A DNA stretch of 64,000 nt from Virgibacillus doumboii (GTDB lineage Bacteria > Bacillota > Bacilli > Bacillales > Amphibacillaceae): NCBI RefSeq assembly GCF_902806455.1, contig NZ_CADCWQ010000001.1, positions 2,046,001-2,110,000 on the forward strand, written 5' to 3'. Of this stretch, positions 51,833 through 59,816 are shown piece by piece. The first letter of the stretch is position 1, and each line of letters starts with the position of its first letter. Below the pieces are notes generated by a model that saw only the letters and a program-made list of their open reading frames with translations, was not told the DNA's origin and did no database searches. A program made the translations under genes and the position numbers.

Positions 51833-51860
51833 CAATCTATACGTAGACACCCTTTTTAAC

Positions 51861-51903
51861 AAAAAAACCTTTGCGAATTACGTTATGTATGTTCGCAAAG
51901 GTT
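51861..51903 (-). terminator. Terminator after ylbG
   Basis: Stem AAACCTTTGCGAA / TTCGCAAAGGTTT followed by T residues on the minus strand, overlapping the ylbG stop. Confidence 0.85.
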
Positions 51904-52178
51904 TATATGCCCATTTTATAGTCGTACTGTTTTGCCTCATCAGGTATGGCATTTTGATAATCAGTTCGTATAAATGGTTTATATGAATAATCTACTTTTG
52001 ATATAAAAGGAAGCTTCAGTAATTTTGTTTCGGTTACTTCCAGGTCTTCCTGGTCCACGTAGATTACCGCGTACTTTAATTTCCTTGATGCATATAGAAG
52101 ATGTCCATATCGTTTAATCTGCTTTAAGTTTTTCATATGCTGAAACCAAACAATAAGACCTTGACGTTTCGTTCTCAT
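51903..52178 (-). CDS. ylbG: YlbG family protein (UPF0298)
   Basis: Small conserved protein of unknown function (91 aa), family DUF2129/UPF0298. Typical sequence QGLIVWFQHMKNLKQIKRYG and YAVIYVDQEDLEVTETKL with KPFIRTDYQN near the end. The ATG at 52178 has GGGG seven bases upstream; a TTG just before is also in frame. Position after ricF is conserved; a terminator overlaps its end. Confidence 0.88.
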   Translation of the reverse strand: MRTKRQGLIVWFQHMKNLKQIKRYGHLLYASRKLKYAVIYVDQEDLEVTETKLLKLPFISKVDYSYKPFIRTDYQNAIPDEAKQYDYKMGI

Positions 52179-52245
52179 CAAATATCCCCGCTAACTTTAT
52201 GTTTGCAATTAAGTGTAGCAGAATGAGACGTGTTAATCAATAAAT

Positions 52246-52680
52246 TTACGATGCTTTACAGCCACATGCTCCTCCACTTCCACAGCCATGATCAGACAAG
52301 GCTGCTCCATCTTTTGGCGCTTTGATATCATCGCTGACACTTAATGCAATTTGCTCACTTATCTCATCAAGCGTTTTTTGCAAATTGCGTTCAGCAACCT
52401 TAAATGCCGCTACTTTATCATTCATATCCATTTCACGCTTTGTGGAGCGTACCTTTTTCATAATGTCATTATAATCAGGATGATATCTCCCGAATCGTTG
52501 GACATCTTCATAATGACTCTTTATATCCTGAAAAGCTTTAATAAGCTCCTGTGCTTCCTGATCCTCTTCAAGCGTTTTGCGGGAATCTCTGTAGGCCTCC
52601 ATGACATCTGACTTTAAAACCATTTCACTGACTAATTCAGAGTGGTCAAGTATATCTGCATACTCTAAAGTACCTATCAT
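52246..52680 (-). CDS. ricF: RicF (YlbF), RicAFT Y-complex subunit
   Basis: DUF964-family helical protein that with YmcA and YaaT forms the RicAFT complex, needed for RNase Y-dependent mRNA maturation, competence, biofilm and sporulation; the complex carries iron-sulfur clusters. The helical core has DVMEAYRDSRKTLEEDQEAQ and FGRYHPDYNDIMKKVRSTKR; the C-terminus HGCGSGGACGCKAS has three cysteines as in known RicF. 144 aa. Confidence 0.92.
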   Translation of the reverse strand: MIGTLEYADILDHSELVSEMVLKSDVMEAYRDSRKTLEEDQEAQELIKAFQDIKSHYEDVQRFGRYHPDYNDIMKKVRSTKREMDMNDKVAAFKVAERNLQKTLDEISEQIALSVSDDIKAPKDGAALSDHGCGSGGACGCKAS

Positions 52681-52737
52681 TGTTTCACCTCCAATTATAT
52701 CTTATCATTTATTTTACTTTAAAGAAACGGTTACCTG

Positions 52738-52980
52738 CTAATCTTTCATTGCCCCGGCAAATTGAACAAGCATATTAACCATTTGTACCTGATTGCCTAT
52801 TTTTTCAACCTGCTGGGGGATTGTTTTTCCATAAAATTTTTTAGCTTCTTTCTCCATTTCGTATAAACTATAGGGGTTTCTTGAAAGATACCGATACCAT
52901 TCCGGGTTATATCGCACAAAATTAGCCAATCTCGGGTTTTGTTGCAAGTATTGATATACAGATGCCTGCAATTGAATCAC
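52738..52980 (-). CDS. ylbE: YlbE-like protein
   Basis: Short protein (80 aa) of the YlbE-like family, of unknown function. Characteristic opening YQYLQQNPRLANFVRYNPEW and RYLSRNPYSLYEMEKEAKKF. Two bases separate it from ylbD, so both are co-transcribed and probably sporulation-associated like ylbD. Confidence 0.85.
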   Translation of the reverse strand: MIQLQASVYQYLQQNPRLANFVRYNPEWYRYLSRNPYSLYEMEKEAKKFYGKTIPQQVEKIGNQVQMVNMLVQFAGAMKD

Positions 52981-52982
52981 CT

Positions 52983-53384
52983 CTAATCTCTAAACCAGTT
53001 AAATGGTTGATTTGGTTCTCTGAATTGCTGCTGCGGGGGTTTTTTTGTTGATTGAAATTGTCCCAGCAGCTCCTGGATAGTTGTTATAGTGCCACTTACC
53101 TGTTGCACCTGTTTTTGTACTTTATCCAAATCAATGTTTTCCGAAAGCTTCATTAACTGACTGAACAATTCTGCCTTTCCCTCTTTTGACTTCCCGCCGG
53201 ATGTTTCATTTCTTTCACGTTTATATTCATCCCAGAACGGATCATCTTCACCAAGCAAAGCCCATTTTTCATAGTATTCCTGCCAGCCTTTTCCACTTCT
53301 TCGCACTTCTTCAATAAGCAATGGATGATTATTCATAAACGTCTTGAATTCCCTGACACTTGGATGAAGCTTATCACTGCTCAC
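52983..53384 (-). CDS. ylbD: YlbD, putative spore coat protein
   Basis: YlbD family (133 aa), annotated as a putative coat protein in Bacillus; experimental role limited. Begins HPSVREFKTFMNNHPLLIEE and continues GWQEYYEKWALLGEDDPFWD; the second half is a charged helix and a Q/P-rich tail (KKPPQQQFREPNQPFNW). Directly followed by ylbE. The upstream 374 bp hold an R2 repeat. Confidence 0.85.
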   Translation of the reverse strand: MSSDKLHPSVREFKTFMNNHPLLIEEVRRSGKGWQEYYEKWALLGEDDPFWDEYKRERNETSGGKSKEGKAELFSQLMKLSENIDLDKVQKQVQQVSGTITTIQELLGQFQSTKKPPQQQFREPNQPFNWFRD

Positions 53385-53465
53385 TTTTTTTCACCTCGGT
53401 ATAGTTATCTGTTACTAATTAATTTATGTAGTACAAAAGAATACTGTGCGAAATAAAACCAAAAG

Positions 53466-53674
53466 TGGAGGCGCCCGGTTATTGACGTACGAACTGGACT
53501 GAGCCGAAGGAGATAAAGGAAACATGACCCTGCATCAGGGGAGCCGTGAGTTGGCCGCAAAGGCCGGTTTTAGTCGGCCTTCCTTTAACCAGTGAATCGA
53601 TGTTGACTTATCGTACGGAGGTGAGGGAAGTTGCGCTAGTCGCTGGGCGCCGGAACTGGACGTGGCTGATAAGG
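53466..53674 (-). repeat. GC-rich repeat R2, copy 2 (between ylbC and ylbD)
   Basis: On the minus strand it reads CAGCCACGTCCAGTTCCGGC to GGGCGCCTCCACTTTTG, parallel to the plus strand of copy 1, with matching core CTTCCCTCACCTCCGTACGA and CCTTTATCTCCTTCGGC. It is shorter (about 209 bp), lacking the internal GCCGCTATGCGCGGC part of copy 1. Fills most of 53385-53758. Confidence 0.82.
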
Positions 53675-53723
53675 TTGTCAGTTATTTACTTAACTTACAA
53701 TCTATACATTTCCCGAGGAAAAT

Positions 53724-53752
53724 AAAAAAACGCATAACGGCATATGCGTTTT
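53724..53752 (-). terminator. Terminator after ylbC
   Basis: Minus-strand stem AAAACGCATA / TATGCGTTTT with TTT tail, seven bases after the stop. Confidence 0.82.
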
Positions 53753-53758
53753 GACTAT

Positions 53759-54823
53759 CTATTGTTTTATTAAAAAGTTTTGTGTGTAATAAAAGTGATA
53801 AACCCCAACCCCTAAGTGTGTGTAATCATCCTTCAGCAATGCCTTTCGATGTCCTTCACTATTTAACCACCCATGCATTGCCGATGGTGCATCCGGATAT
53901 TGTGCAGCAATATTCTCCCCTGCTGCCCGATAGAATACTTCTTTAGCAGCCAGCCGTTCTTTCAGCCCCTTCCCATTCAATCCATAATGGGAGAAATAAT
54001 TATTTTCGGCCATATCTTTACTATGCAAATACGCAACTTCGCTCACTGTTTTATCCCAGTCTAACGGATCTTTCCCATAGTAAGTACGCATAACATTTGT
54101 AATGTCAAAAATTTGTTGTTCCATTCCATTTTCTACTTTTGCCCATTGTTTATCAGATAGATTCGGTTGTTTCGGCAAATCACCACGGTACTCCATTTCG
54201 TAAGGTCGGTGCTGCAGCAGAATATCAGCAGATACTACACGAATGGATGATAATTTCTTTGTAACGTTATCAAAGTATAACTGCATAAATATGTCATCAG
54301 TTAACTTAACTAATGGTCTTGTTTGCAATTCTTCATCGCGGAGACGAAACGTATATGAGGAAAATCCCTGATTATATGTCACTTCATTTTTAAATGAAAA
54401 TTCATTTTTAACCGCTTCATAATTCTGTCCAATTTTAACCGGTTCCAACGATAAATTTTTCCCAATCGCATAAATCGATTGAACTGTATTATCAATAATT
54501 CCAAACTGAATGTACCGCTCATTCTTATTCTTATAAACAAGCCAGTCATACCCGTAAGCACTCTTGTCTTTTCGGACAGGTTCACCAAAAGCTTCAGTAA
54601 CATCATCTGCTGTTTTGTTTACCCATTGAAAAAGATCCCCATCCAATGGAACTGTGGTACGTTTTTCCGGCACCTGTTTCGTCTCCAGCGTATTTTTCTT
54701 CTCCTCAAAAACTCTACTGAAGTCATCAATAGCATGTCCAGGTGTAAAGTTATTTTTCTCGAGAAAGAAATATCCGCCGATAATCACTAAGCATAACAGT
54801 ACTAAAATTCGTGTTAATCGCAT
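53759..54823 (-). CDS. ylbC: CAP-domain protein YlbC (secreted, membrane-anchored)
   Basis: N-terminal uncleaved signal anchor (RILVLLCLVIIGGYFFL), a CAP-associated domain (about 60-195: WVNKTADDVTEAFGEPVRKD) and a C-terminal SCP/PR1 CAP domain (about 225-354) with VAYLHSKDMAENNYFSHYG and AAGENIAAQYPDAPSAMHGW. 354 aa. Related to YkwD-type proteins of spore formers. Extracellular location inferred; substrate unknown. Single-gene unit with its own terminator. Confidence 0.9.
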   Translation of the reverse strand: MRLTRILVLLCLVIIGGYFFLEKNNFTPGHAIDDFSRVFEEKKNTLETKQVPEKRTTVPLDGDLFQWVNKTADDVTEAFGEPVRKDKSAYGYDWLVYKNKNERYIQFGIIDNTVQSIYAIGKNLSLEPVKIGQNYEAVKNEFSFKNEVTYNQGFSSYTFRLRDEELQTRPLVKLTDDIFMQLYFDNVTKKLSSIRVVSADILLQHRPYEMEYRGDLPKQPNLSDKQWAKVENGMEQQIFDITNVMRTYYGKDPLDWDKTVSEVAYLHSKDMAENNYFSHYGLNGKGLKERLAAKEVFYRAAGENIAAQYPDAPSAMHGWLNSEGHRKALLKDDYTHLGVGVYHFYYTQNFLIKQ

Positions 54824-54900
54824 AAACGCTTCCCCTTCTATTTAATCTCTTATAGTCATCTATATGTATAGGAACCCTGTTACATTCTATTATTTAATAT

Positions 54901-54936
54901 AAAACAACCGTATTATAGTCAATACGGTTGTTTTTA
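54901..54936 (-). terminator. Terminator after ylbB
   Basis: Stem AAAACAACCGTATT / AATACGGTTGTTTT with T run, ten bases after the ylbB stop and before ylbC. Confidence 0.85.
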
Positions 54937-54946
54937 TTATACTACA

Positions 54947-55375
54947 TTAATGAAGCTCCGGTCTTTCGGAAATTTCACCAAGTGCATCACCGGCCGCTCT
55001 ATTGGATTTGTCCTCTTTGGATAGATCTCCAAGTGAGACTATACCAACCAGTTTTCCATTATCGACAATTGGTAACCGGCGAATTTGCTCCTGAGCCATT
55101 AAATCGGCTGCCTCCTCTACAGAAGTTTCTGGTGAAACATAGTGAAGCCGTTCACTCATTACTTCCTGTACTGTTGTGGTATCCGGCTTTTTCTTAGCAT
55201 ACCCTCTTAAAACTAAATCACGATCAGTGATTACCCCCAGCAAATCACGGTTGTCGGAACATACCGGGATAACCCCAACATTTCTTTCTTTCATTTTTGT
55301 TGCAGCTTCATACAACGTGTCTTCTTTTCGACAATATACTAAATCAGTAGTCATAATATTTTGTACTGATCTCAT
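54947..55375 (-). CDS. ylbB: CBS-domain protein YlbB
   Basis: Two tandem CBS domains (a Bateman module), about residues 7-60 (MTTDLVYCRKEDTLYEAATK) and 73-128 (MSERLHYVSPETSVEEAADL), which usually bind adenine nucleotides. No catalytic domain is attached, so it may be a stress or energy sensor; function unknown. The ATG at 55375 has AAAGGAGG six bases upstream (142 aa), preferred over the frame start at 55411. Divergent from the YugN-like gene. Confidence 0.9.
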   Translation of the reverse strand: MRSVQNIMTTDLVYCRKEDTLYEAATKMKERNVGVIPVCSDNRDLLGVITDRDLVLRGYAKKKPDTTTVQEVMSERLHYVSPETSVEEAADLMAQEQIRRLPIVDNGKLVGIVSLGDLSKEDKSNRAAGDALGEISERPELH

Positions 55376-55528
55376 TTTAAGCCTCCTTTGGATAATTAAA
55401 TTGTCATGCATTATTTTTCCCCAAAGTTAAAATTTCTTTCATTGTTAAATAAAATTCCTTTTTAATTGCAACTTGAGCTTTTTTTTATTATTATAATTAT
55501 ATGAGGACAATTATAAGAGGTGGATAAG

Positions 55529-55894
55529 ATGAAATTAGAAAGTACAGGAATTGAAGATTCTATCGTAGAAGTAAAGCCTTTAGATCGACTTATGGGGAAA
55601 CATGCCTTTATTCGCGGAGGGCAATGGGATTATGAACGTGTAACATATGATTATAAAATTGATTCCAAAGAAAAAAATATTACATATTATATTCGCATTC
55701 AGGGATATGCTGTCGAGGGTGATGTAGATCGTGGAAACGCAGTAATCAAACTGTTAACGCCACTCCTTGGTAAACATTATTATCCGCATGGTGTAGAGTA
55801 TGGAGAAGAAGAAAATTTCCCGGAAAATCTGGTGGAACGGGCTAAAAACCTTGTAGCTAAAGTAAAAGAAGAAATCGAAATTTATAAAAAATAA
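55529..55894 (+). CDS. ylbA: YugN-like family protein (YlbA position)
   Basis: YugN-like protein of 121 aa, unknown function. Recognisable core RGGQWDYERVTYDYKIDSK and IRIQGYAVEGDVDRGNAVIK with a C-terminal helical tail. The frame opens at a GTG (55520), but the ATG at 55529 has AAGAGGTGG upstream. A TATAAT at 55492-55497 may be its -10. Same relative position as B. subtilis ylbA beside the cta genes. Confidence 0.83.
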   Translation: MKLESTGIEDSIVEVKPLDRLMGKHAFIRGGQWDYERVTYDYKIDSKEKNITYYIRIQGYAVEGDVDRGNAVIKLLTPLLGKHYYPHGVEYGEEENFPENLVERAKNLVAKVKEEIEIYKK

Positions 55895-55908
55895 AAAACA
55901 ACTATAAA

Positions 55909-55948
55909 ACCAACTGCTCGACCGTATTTATGAGCGGTTGGTTTTTTT
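55909..55948 (+). terminator. Terminator after ylbA
   Basis: Stem ACCAACTGCTC / GAGCGGTTGGT with TTTTTT, 15 bases after the stop. Confidence 0.85.
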
Positions 55949-56103
55949 CATAATTTAACTGTTAAAAGATTAATCTTAGTGCTATATTTTATATGTACAT
56001 ATTGCAAAGCAATTTATCATTGTGGCAGAAATTTGAAGCTGATTGTTACTGCTTAATTTATTTTGCCAAAAATGAATTGTGAAAATTCCGTGCTTTCTGA
56101 ACT

Positions 56104-57189
56104 TTGGACGAAAGGGGTCATCTAATTAAATTGTTTCAATCTATAACTAAACGCCAATGGACACTTATCTTTCTGGCTATTTTTCTAATATTGGTTCTTT
56201 ACTTTATACTCCCCGTCTCTGTACCGTTAATAGTAGCACTTGTTACGGCGTTAATTCTTAATCCGCTTGTAAGGTTAATACAGCGAAAAGCGAAAATCAG
56301 CAGGAAAGCATCGGTTATCATCGTATTTCTTCTGTTTCTGATTTTCGTCGGAATTTCCGGAACGTTTGTCGTGACAAAAGCAGTTACACAAGTCGTAAAT
56401 TTTGTAGAAGATATTCCTGAACATTTTCAGGAATTAAACGAAATTTATGAGGGGTGGGAAACCAATTTTGAAAAATATACAGAAAACCTGCCATCAGAAT
56501 TTTACAATCAGGTCACAACTGCTATTGAGTCTCAGCTTACAACACTGAGTAATGCTGCAAAAGAAAAAATAACAATCGAGCGGATTGCACAAATCTTTGC
56601 TCAAATACCACAGTATTTGATCAGTTTCCTTGTTTACCTGATTGCACTATTTTTATTTATGCTTGAATTGCCTTTACTTAAAGCTAAACTATATAATTTG
56701 ATGACGAAGGAAACAGCAGAAAAAGTAACCTTCATGAACAGAAGACTTTCAGACGTCATTCTTGGATTTTTCAAAGCACAATTTCTCGTAAGTATTATAA
56801 TATTCCTGGTTACACTATTGGGGTTATTTTTAATCACTCCGGATGTAGCTATTATTATGTCATTGATTATTTGGCTGATTGACTTTATTCCGATTATAGG
56901 TTCAATTGCTATTCTTGGACCATGGTCACTGTTTGCATTTATAGCAGGTGAAACTGTACTAGGGATTAAGTTGGCTGTACTCGCAATTATTCTGCTTGCG
57001 ATACGAAGAACGGTCGAACCGAAAGTGATGGGGCAGCATATCGGCTTATCACCACTGGCAACACTGATTGCCATGTTTCTTGGGGTAAAATTGCTGGGAT
57101 TACTCGGGTTTATTCTGGGGCCATTATTCCTGATTGCGTTTAATTCGGCAAGAGAAGCTGGAATTATTAAATGGAGTACAAAATTATAA
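56104..57189 (+). CDS. AI-2E / YtvI-family integral membrane protein
   Basis: Polytopic membrane protein of the AI-2E exporter/YtvI family (up to 361 aa) with eight predicted helices: VIIVFLLFLIFVGISGTFVV, LIDFIPIIGSIAILGPWSLF and the family C-terminal motif LSPLATLIAMFLGVKLLGLLG. Substrate unknown; sporulation or pH/ion roles are described for relatives. Start unclear: the first TTG (56104) precedes the only good ribosome-binding site AAAGGGG (56111-56117), so initiation probably lies at 56125-56131. Not in the B. subtilis cta-ylb block. Confidence 0.82.
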   Translation: MDERGHLIKLFQSITKRQWTLIFLAIFLILVLYFILPVSVPLIVALVTALILNPLVRLIQRKAKISRKASVIIVFLLFLIFVGISGTFVVTKAVTQVVNFVEDIPEHFQELNEIYEGWETNFEKYTENLPSEFYNQVTTAIESQLTTLSNAAKEKITIERIAQIFAQIPQYLISFLVYLIALFLFMLELPLLKAKLYNLMTKETAEKVTFMNRRLSDVILGFFKAQFLVSIIIFLVTLLGLFLITPDVAIIMSLIIWLIDFIPIIGSIAILGPWSLFAFIAGETVLGIKLAVLAIILLAIRRTVEPKVMGQHIGLSPLATLIAMFLGVKLLGLLGFILGPLFLIAFNSAREAGIIKWSTKL

Positions 57190-57221
57190 AGTGTGCGGAT
57201 ATAATGTCCGCACACTTTTTT
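57188..57221. terminator. Bidirectional terminator between the YtvI-type gene and the DUF420 gene
   Basis: Stem AAAGTGTGCGGA / TCCGCACACTTT with T run on the plus side, between convergent genes. Confidence 0.88.
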
Positions 57222-57675
57222 ATCCACCCAATATTGCTTTAATCATACTTGTTGTCGTTCCACCATCATATATAATGTACAGAAACAGGTACACCATTAC
57301 TCCAGTTATGGCACTGAAAAACCAGATCACACTTGTAATTGGACCAAGCTTTCTGTGAATCTTTATTTTGCGCTTTAACGCTAAAGTAATGGTAACTACA
57401 CCAAAAATTGCCCCGGTTGTAGCCAGGATAATATGAAAGATTAAAAAGATGGTATAGTAAATCTCAATATCCTCCGGCCCGCCAAAGCTGGTGTTTCCGA
57501 TAAATGCAGTACGGGAAACATAAATGATAAAAAAGATAAGGGCACTGATAGCAGCGGAAACCATTGTCTTTTTATGTGCTTTTGCGTTTCCTTTGATGAT
57601 AAATCTCCATCCGACTGCTACCAGAATTGCACTAACTATTATAAAAAATGTACTTAACGTCGGTAAAAACGGCAT
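57220..57675 (-). CDS. DUF420 family membrane protein (YozB/CtaM-like)
   Basis: Membrane protein of 151 aa with four helices. It carries DUF420 histidines in KAHKKTM, FHIILATTGAIFG and KIHRKLGPITSVIWFFSAIT, a family (CtaM/YozB) linked to heme-copper oxidase maturation. The stop overlaps the terminator shared with the convergent gene. It follows ctaG after 65 bp, supporting a role in oxidase assembly (inferred). Confidence 0.85.
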   Translation of the reverse strand: MPFLPTLSTFFIIVSAILVAVGWRFIIKGNAKAHKKTMVSAAISALIFFIIYVSRTAFIGNTSFGGPEDIEIYYTIFLIFHIILATTGAIFGVVTITLALKRKIKIHRKLGPITSVIWFFSAITGVMVYLFLYIIYDGGTTTSMIKAILGG

Positions 57676-57707
57676 ACATATACGATTCCTTTCTATTTAG
57701 GAGCTGA

Positions 57708-57736
57708 AGAGCATGAACCTTTGCGATTCATGCTCT
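57708..57736 (-). other. Hairpin after ctaG
   Basis: Ten-base stem AGAGCATGAA / TTCATGCTCT. On the minus strand it lacks a T run, so it is at most a weak terminator or processing site between ctaG and the DUF420 gene. Confidence 0.5.
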
Positions 57737-57740
57737 TATT

Positions 57741-58649
57741 TTAATTCTGCTCGCTTGGGTTTGTCGCAGGAAGTGGATCGACCCGTAAACTTTCCCGGGT
57801 AAACCAGCCAAAGAAAATCTTCGCCAATATGACACCATACGTAATTTCCTGCATTATTTTCATAATAATACCACCAAGTTGCTGGTCCTCCATCGTGGAC
57901 ATCGGTGAAAACATTTCAGGACCTGAAATTGCAGGTGCCAAACCCTGTAATACACCGCTTGGCACACATAAAGCCAACGCTTGCATCCAAGCCCCGTCCT
58001 GGGTATAAGTTGCGTATACTGGAACATTAGCGAAGATAATCAATACACACGCCGGTGTAATCAAAACACCGTTTGCGAATATATAAAATATTTTTCCCAG
58101 AGGAGGCATACGGTCAAACTCTTTTAAAGGTGTCAATATAGGCCACCATACAATAAACGCAGCAATTAAAATGACTACCGAAATAGACGAATGCGCTAGT
58201 TGTGATGATTTGGCAAAATTAAATATAGCCGGCAGATGATAAAGGGAAAACAGTGTATTAAATAACAATAGCGAAATAAGCGGTTTCGAAAAGAACTTAA
58301 CAATAGGTTTCACTATTGGTCTAAGAACAATTTTTTCCCATAACCATGTTGGAATACCCTTTATAATAAATATCGGGAATATCAAATAATAGATTGCCAT
58401 CTGAACCATATGAGTCGTCAGCATAATATGTGTAAGCAGGTCTATTGGTGATCCTTTGACTGCATACAATAATACTAGTGCTATATAAAAAAAGGTTTGC
58501 TGCTTTTTGGAAGGCTTTTCTCCCCCGCCAAATTTATGACGGTATGGCCCGGTAATTAAAAAATATAGAAGAGCAAGTCCTAATACGAATAATAGATAAT
58601 AAGGACTCCATAAAGCCCGAAAACCAAAAATCTGTAATTCCAGCCACAT
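57741..58649 (-). CDS. ctaG: Cytochrome c oxidase assembly factor CtaG (caa3 type)
   Basis: Membrane protein of 302 aa with seven helices, family caa3_CtaG. Typical motifs: LTHIMLTTHMVQMAIYYLIF with copper-ligand-type histidines, WPILTPLKEFDRMPPLGKIF, and DQQLGGIIMKIMQEITYG. Required for caa3 oxidase (copper centre) assembly in B. subtilis. It lies after ctaF, separated by a terminator and a 215-bp gap, so it may have its own promoter. Confidence 0.92.
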   Translation of the reverse strand: MWLELQIFGFRALWSPYYLLFVLGLALLYFLITGPYRHKFGGGEKPSKKQQTFFYIALVLLYAVKGSPIDLLTHIMLTTHMVQMAIYYLIFPIFIIKGIPTWLWEKIVLRPIVKPIVKFFSKPLISLLLFNTLFSLYHLPAIFNFAKSSQLAHSSISVVILIAAFIVWWPILTPLKEFDRMPPLGKIFYIFANGVLITPACVLIIFANVPVYATYTQDGAWMQALALCVPSGVLQGLAPAISGPEMFSPMSTMEDQQLGGIIMKIMQEITYGVILAKIFFGWFTRESLRVDPLPATNPSEQN

Positions 58650-58821
58650 AATAACTCACTCCAAAAATCAATTATAGTTCACATTATAACGCAATTTATT
58701 ATCAATTACACATTGGTAATGTGACAATTTAAAAACAATAGCACAATCGCAGGGTTAGCCTGGCTTGTGATGACGTAACAGCAACGAATATTATTTTACC
58801 TGAATTTAATATAACCAGTAC

Positions 58822-58852
58822 AAAAAAAGAAGATCGGGAATAGCTCCCGATC
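58822..58852 (-). terminator. Terminator after ctaF
   Basis: Minus-strand stem GATCGGGA / TCCCGATC, then TTCTTTTTTT, about 12 bases after the ctaF stop. Confidence 0.8.
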
Positions 58853-58864
58853 ATTTTGTAATGA

Positions 58865-59188
58865 TTACCACCATGTGATTACTCCTAATGCTGCCAGAGT
58901 CAGCAATGCTGCCCAAATTCCTCCGTACATCATGAAGGATGCCATTTCATGTCCTTTATCTTTCATGTGCATGAAGTAATAAAACTGAAATGCCACCTGA
59001 ATAATTGCCAGGATTAGCAGCACTGGTATAACAAACATTTTTTGCATTGCGCCAGTCGCCACAATTACAAATGCAATGATTGTAAATATAATCATCAATG
59101 CAAATGTAATAAGCTGTTTTTGCATTTCCTCTTTATTCTTTTGTTTTTGGAATGGATTTACTTCATTGGAATTGGTGTTCTCAGCCAT
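58865..59188 (-). CDS. ctaF: Cytochrome c oxidase (caa3) subunit IV
   Basis: Small subunit of the caa3 terminal oxidase, 107 aa with three helices (LITFALMIIFTIIAFVIVAT, VIPVLLILAIIQVAFQFYYF, GGIWAALLTLAALGVI) and the HMKDKGHE motif. The ATG at 59188 is preceded by GGTGGG; a TTG one codon earlier is in frame. Starts 3 bp after ctaE ends. Confidence 0.93.
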   Translation of the reverse strand: MAENTNSNEVNPFQKQKNKEEMQKQLITFALMIIFTIIAFVIVATGAMQKMFVIPVLLILAIIQVAFQFYYFMHMKDKGHEMASFMMYGGIWAALLTLAALGVITWW

Positions 59189-59191
59189 CAA

Positions 59192-59815
59192 TTAACCCAC
59201 CTTTCCCATTAAGTATACAACTGTAAAGATGAATACCCATACAACGTCGATAAAGTGCCAGTATAAACTGAATGTATAGAACTTAGGAGCGTTGTACAAG
59301 TTTAGACCTCGTTTAGCATTACGAAGCATCAGTCCCAGCAGCCACACAAGGCCAAATGTAACGTGCCCCCCGTGAAAGCCGACTAATGTGTAAAATGCTG
59401 AGCCGAATGCTGATGAGCGGAAAGTGAATCCGTACTCATGAATATAGTGTGTAAACTCATAAAGCTCACAACCTAAGAATCCAAAGCCAAGAAGTGCTGT
59501 AATCCCCAGCCACAGTTGCATTTTTTTATAGTCATTATTTTTCATGTGGTACATTGCATATACGCTCGTCAATGAACTTGTAAGCAATAGGATTGTCATT
59601 ATAAAAACCAGTTCCAATCCAAATAGTTCATTTGACGTTGGTCCACCAGCTGTCGAATTTCTCAGGGCAATGTATGTTCCAAACAGACTTGCAAAAAGAA
59701 CTGTTTCACCACCGAGGAAGAACCATAACCCGAGAAATTTATTTTTTCCTTCAAGCGTAGCCTTTTCAGGTTCGTTTGGCATTGTTTCCGGATTTAAGGA
59801 ATGATCTTGACTCAT
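59192..59815 (-). CDS. ctaE: Cytochrome c oxidase (caa3) subunit III
   Basis: Membrane subunit III, 207 aa with five helices; motifs FLGLWFFLGGETVLFASLFG, SSAFGSAFYTLVGFHGGHV and the C-terminal FSLYWHFIDVVWVFIFTVVY are family hallmarks. One base separates the ctaD stop region from its start; ctaC-D-E-F are one transcription unit ending at the terminator after ctaF. Confidence 0.96.
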   Translation of the reverse strand: MSQDHSLNPETMPNEPEKATLEGKNKFLGLWFFLGGETVLFASLFGTYIALRNSTAGGPTSNELFGLELVFIMTILLLTSSLTSVYAMYHMKNNDYKKMQLWLGITALLGFGFLGCELYEFTHYIHEYGFTFRSSAFGSAFYTLVGFHGGHVTFGLVWLLGLMLRNAKRGLNLYNAPKFYTFSLYWHFIDVVWVFIFTVVYLMGKVG

Positions 59816-59816
59816 C

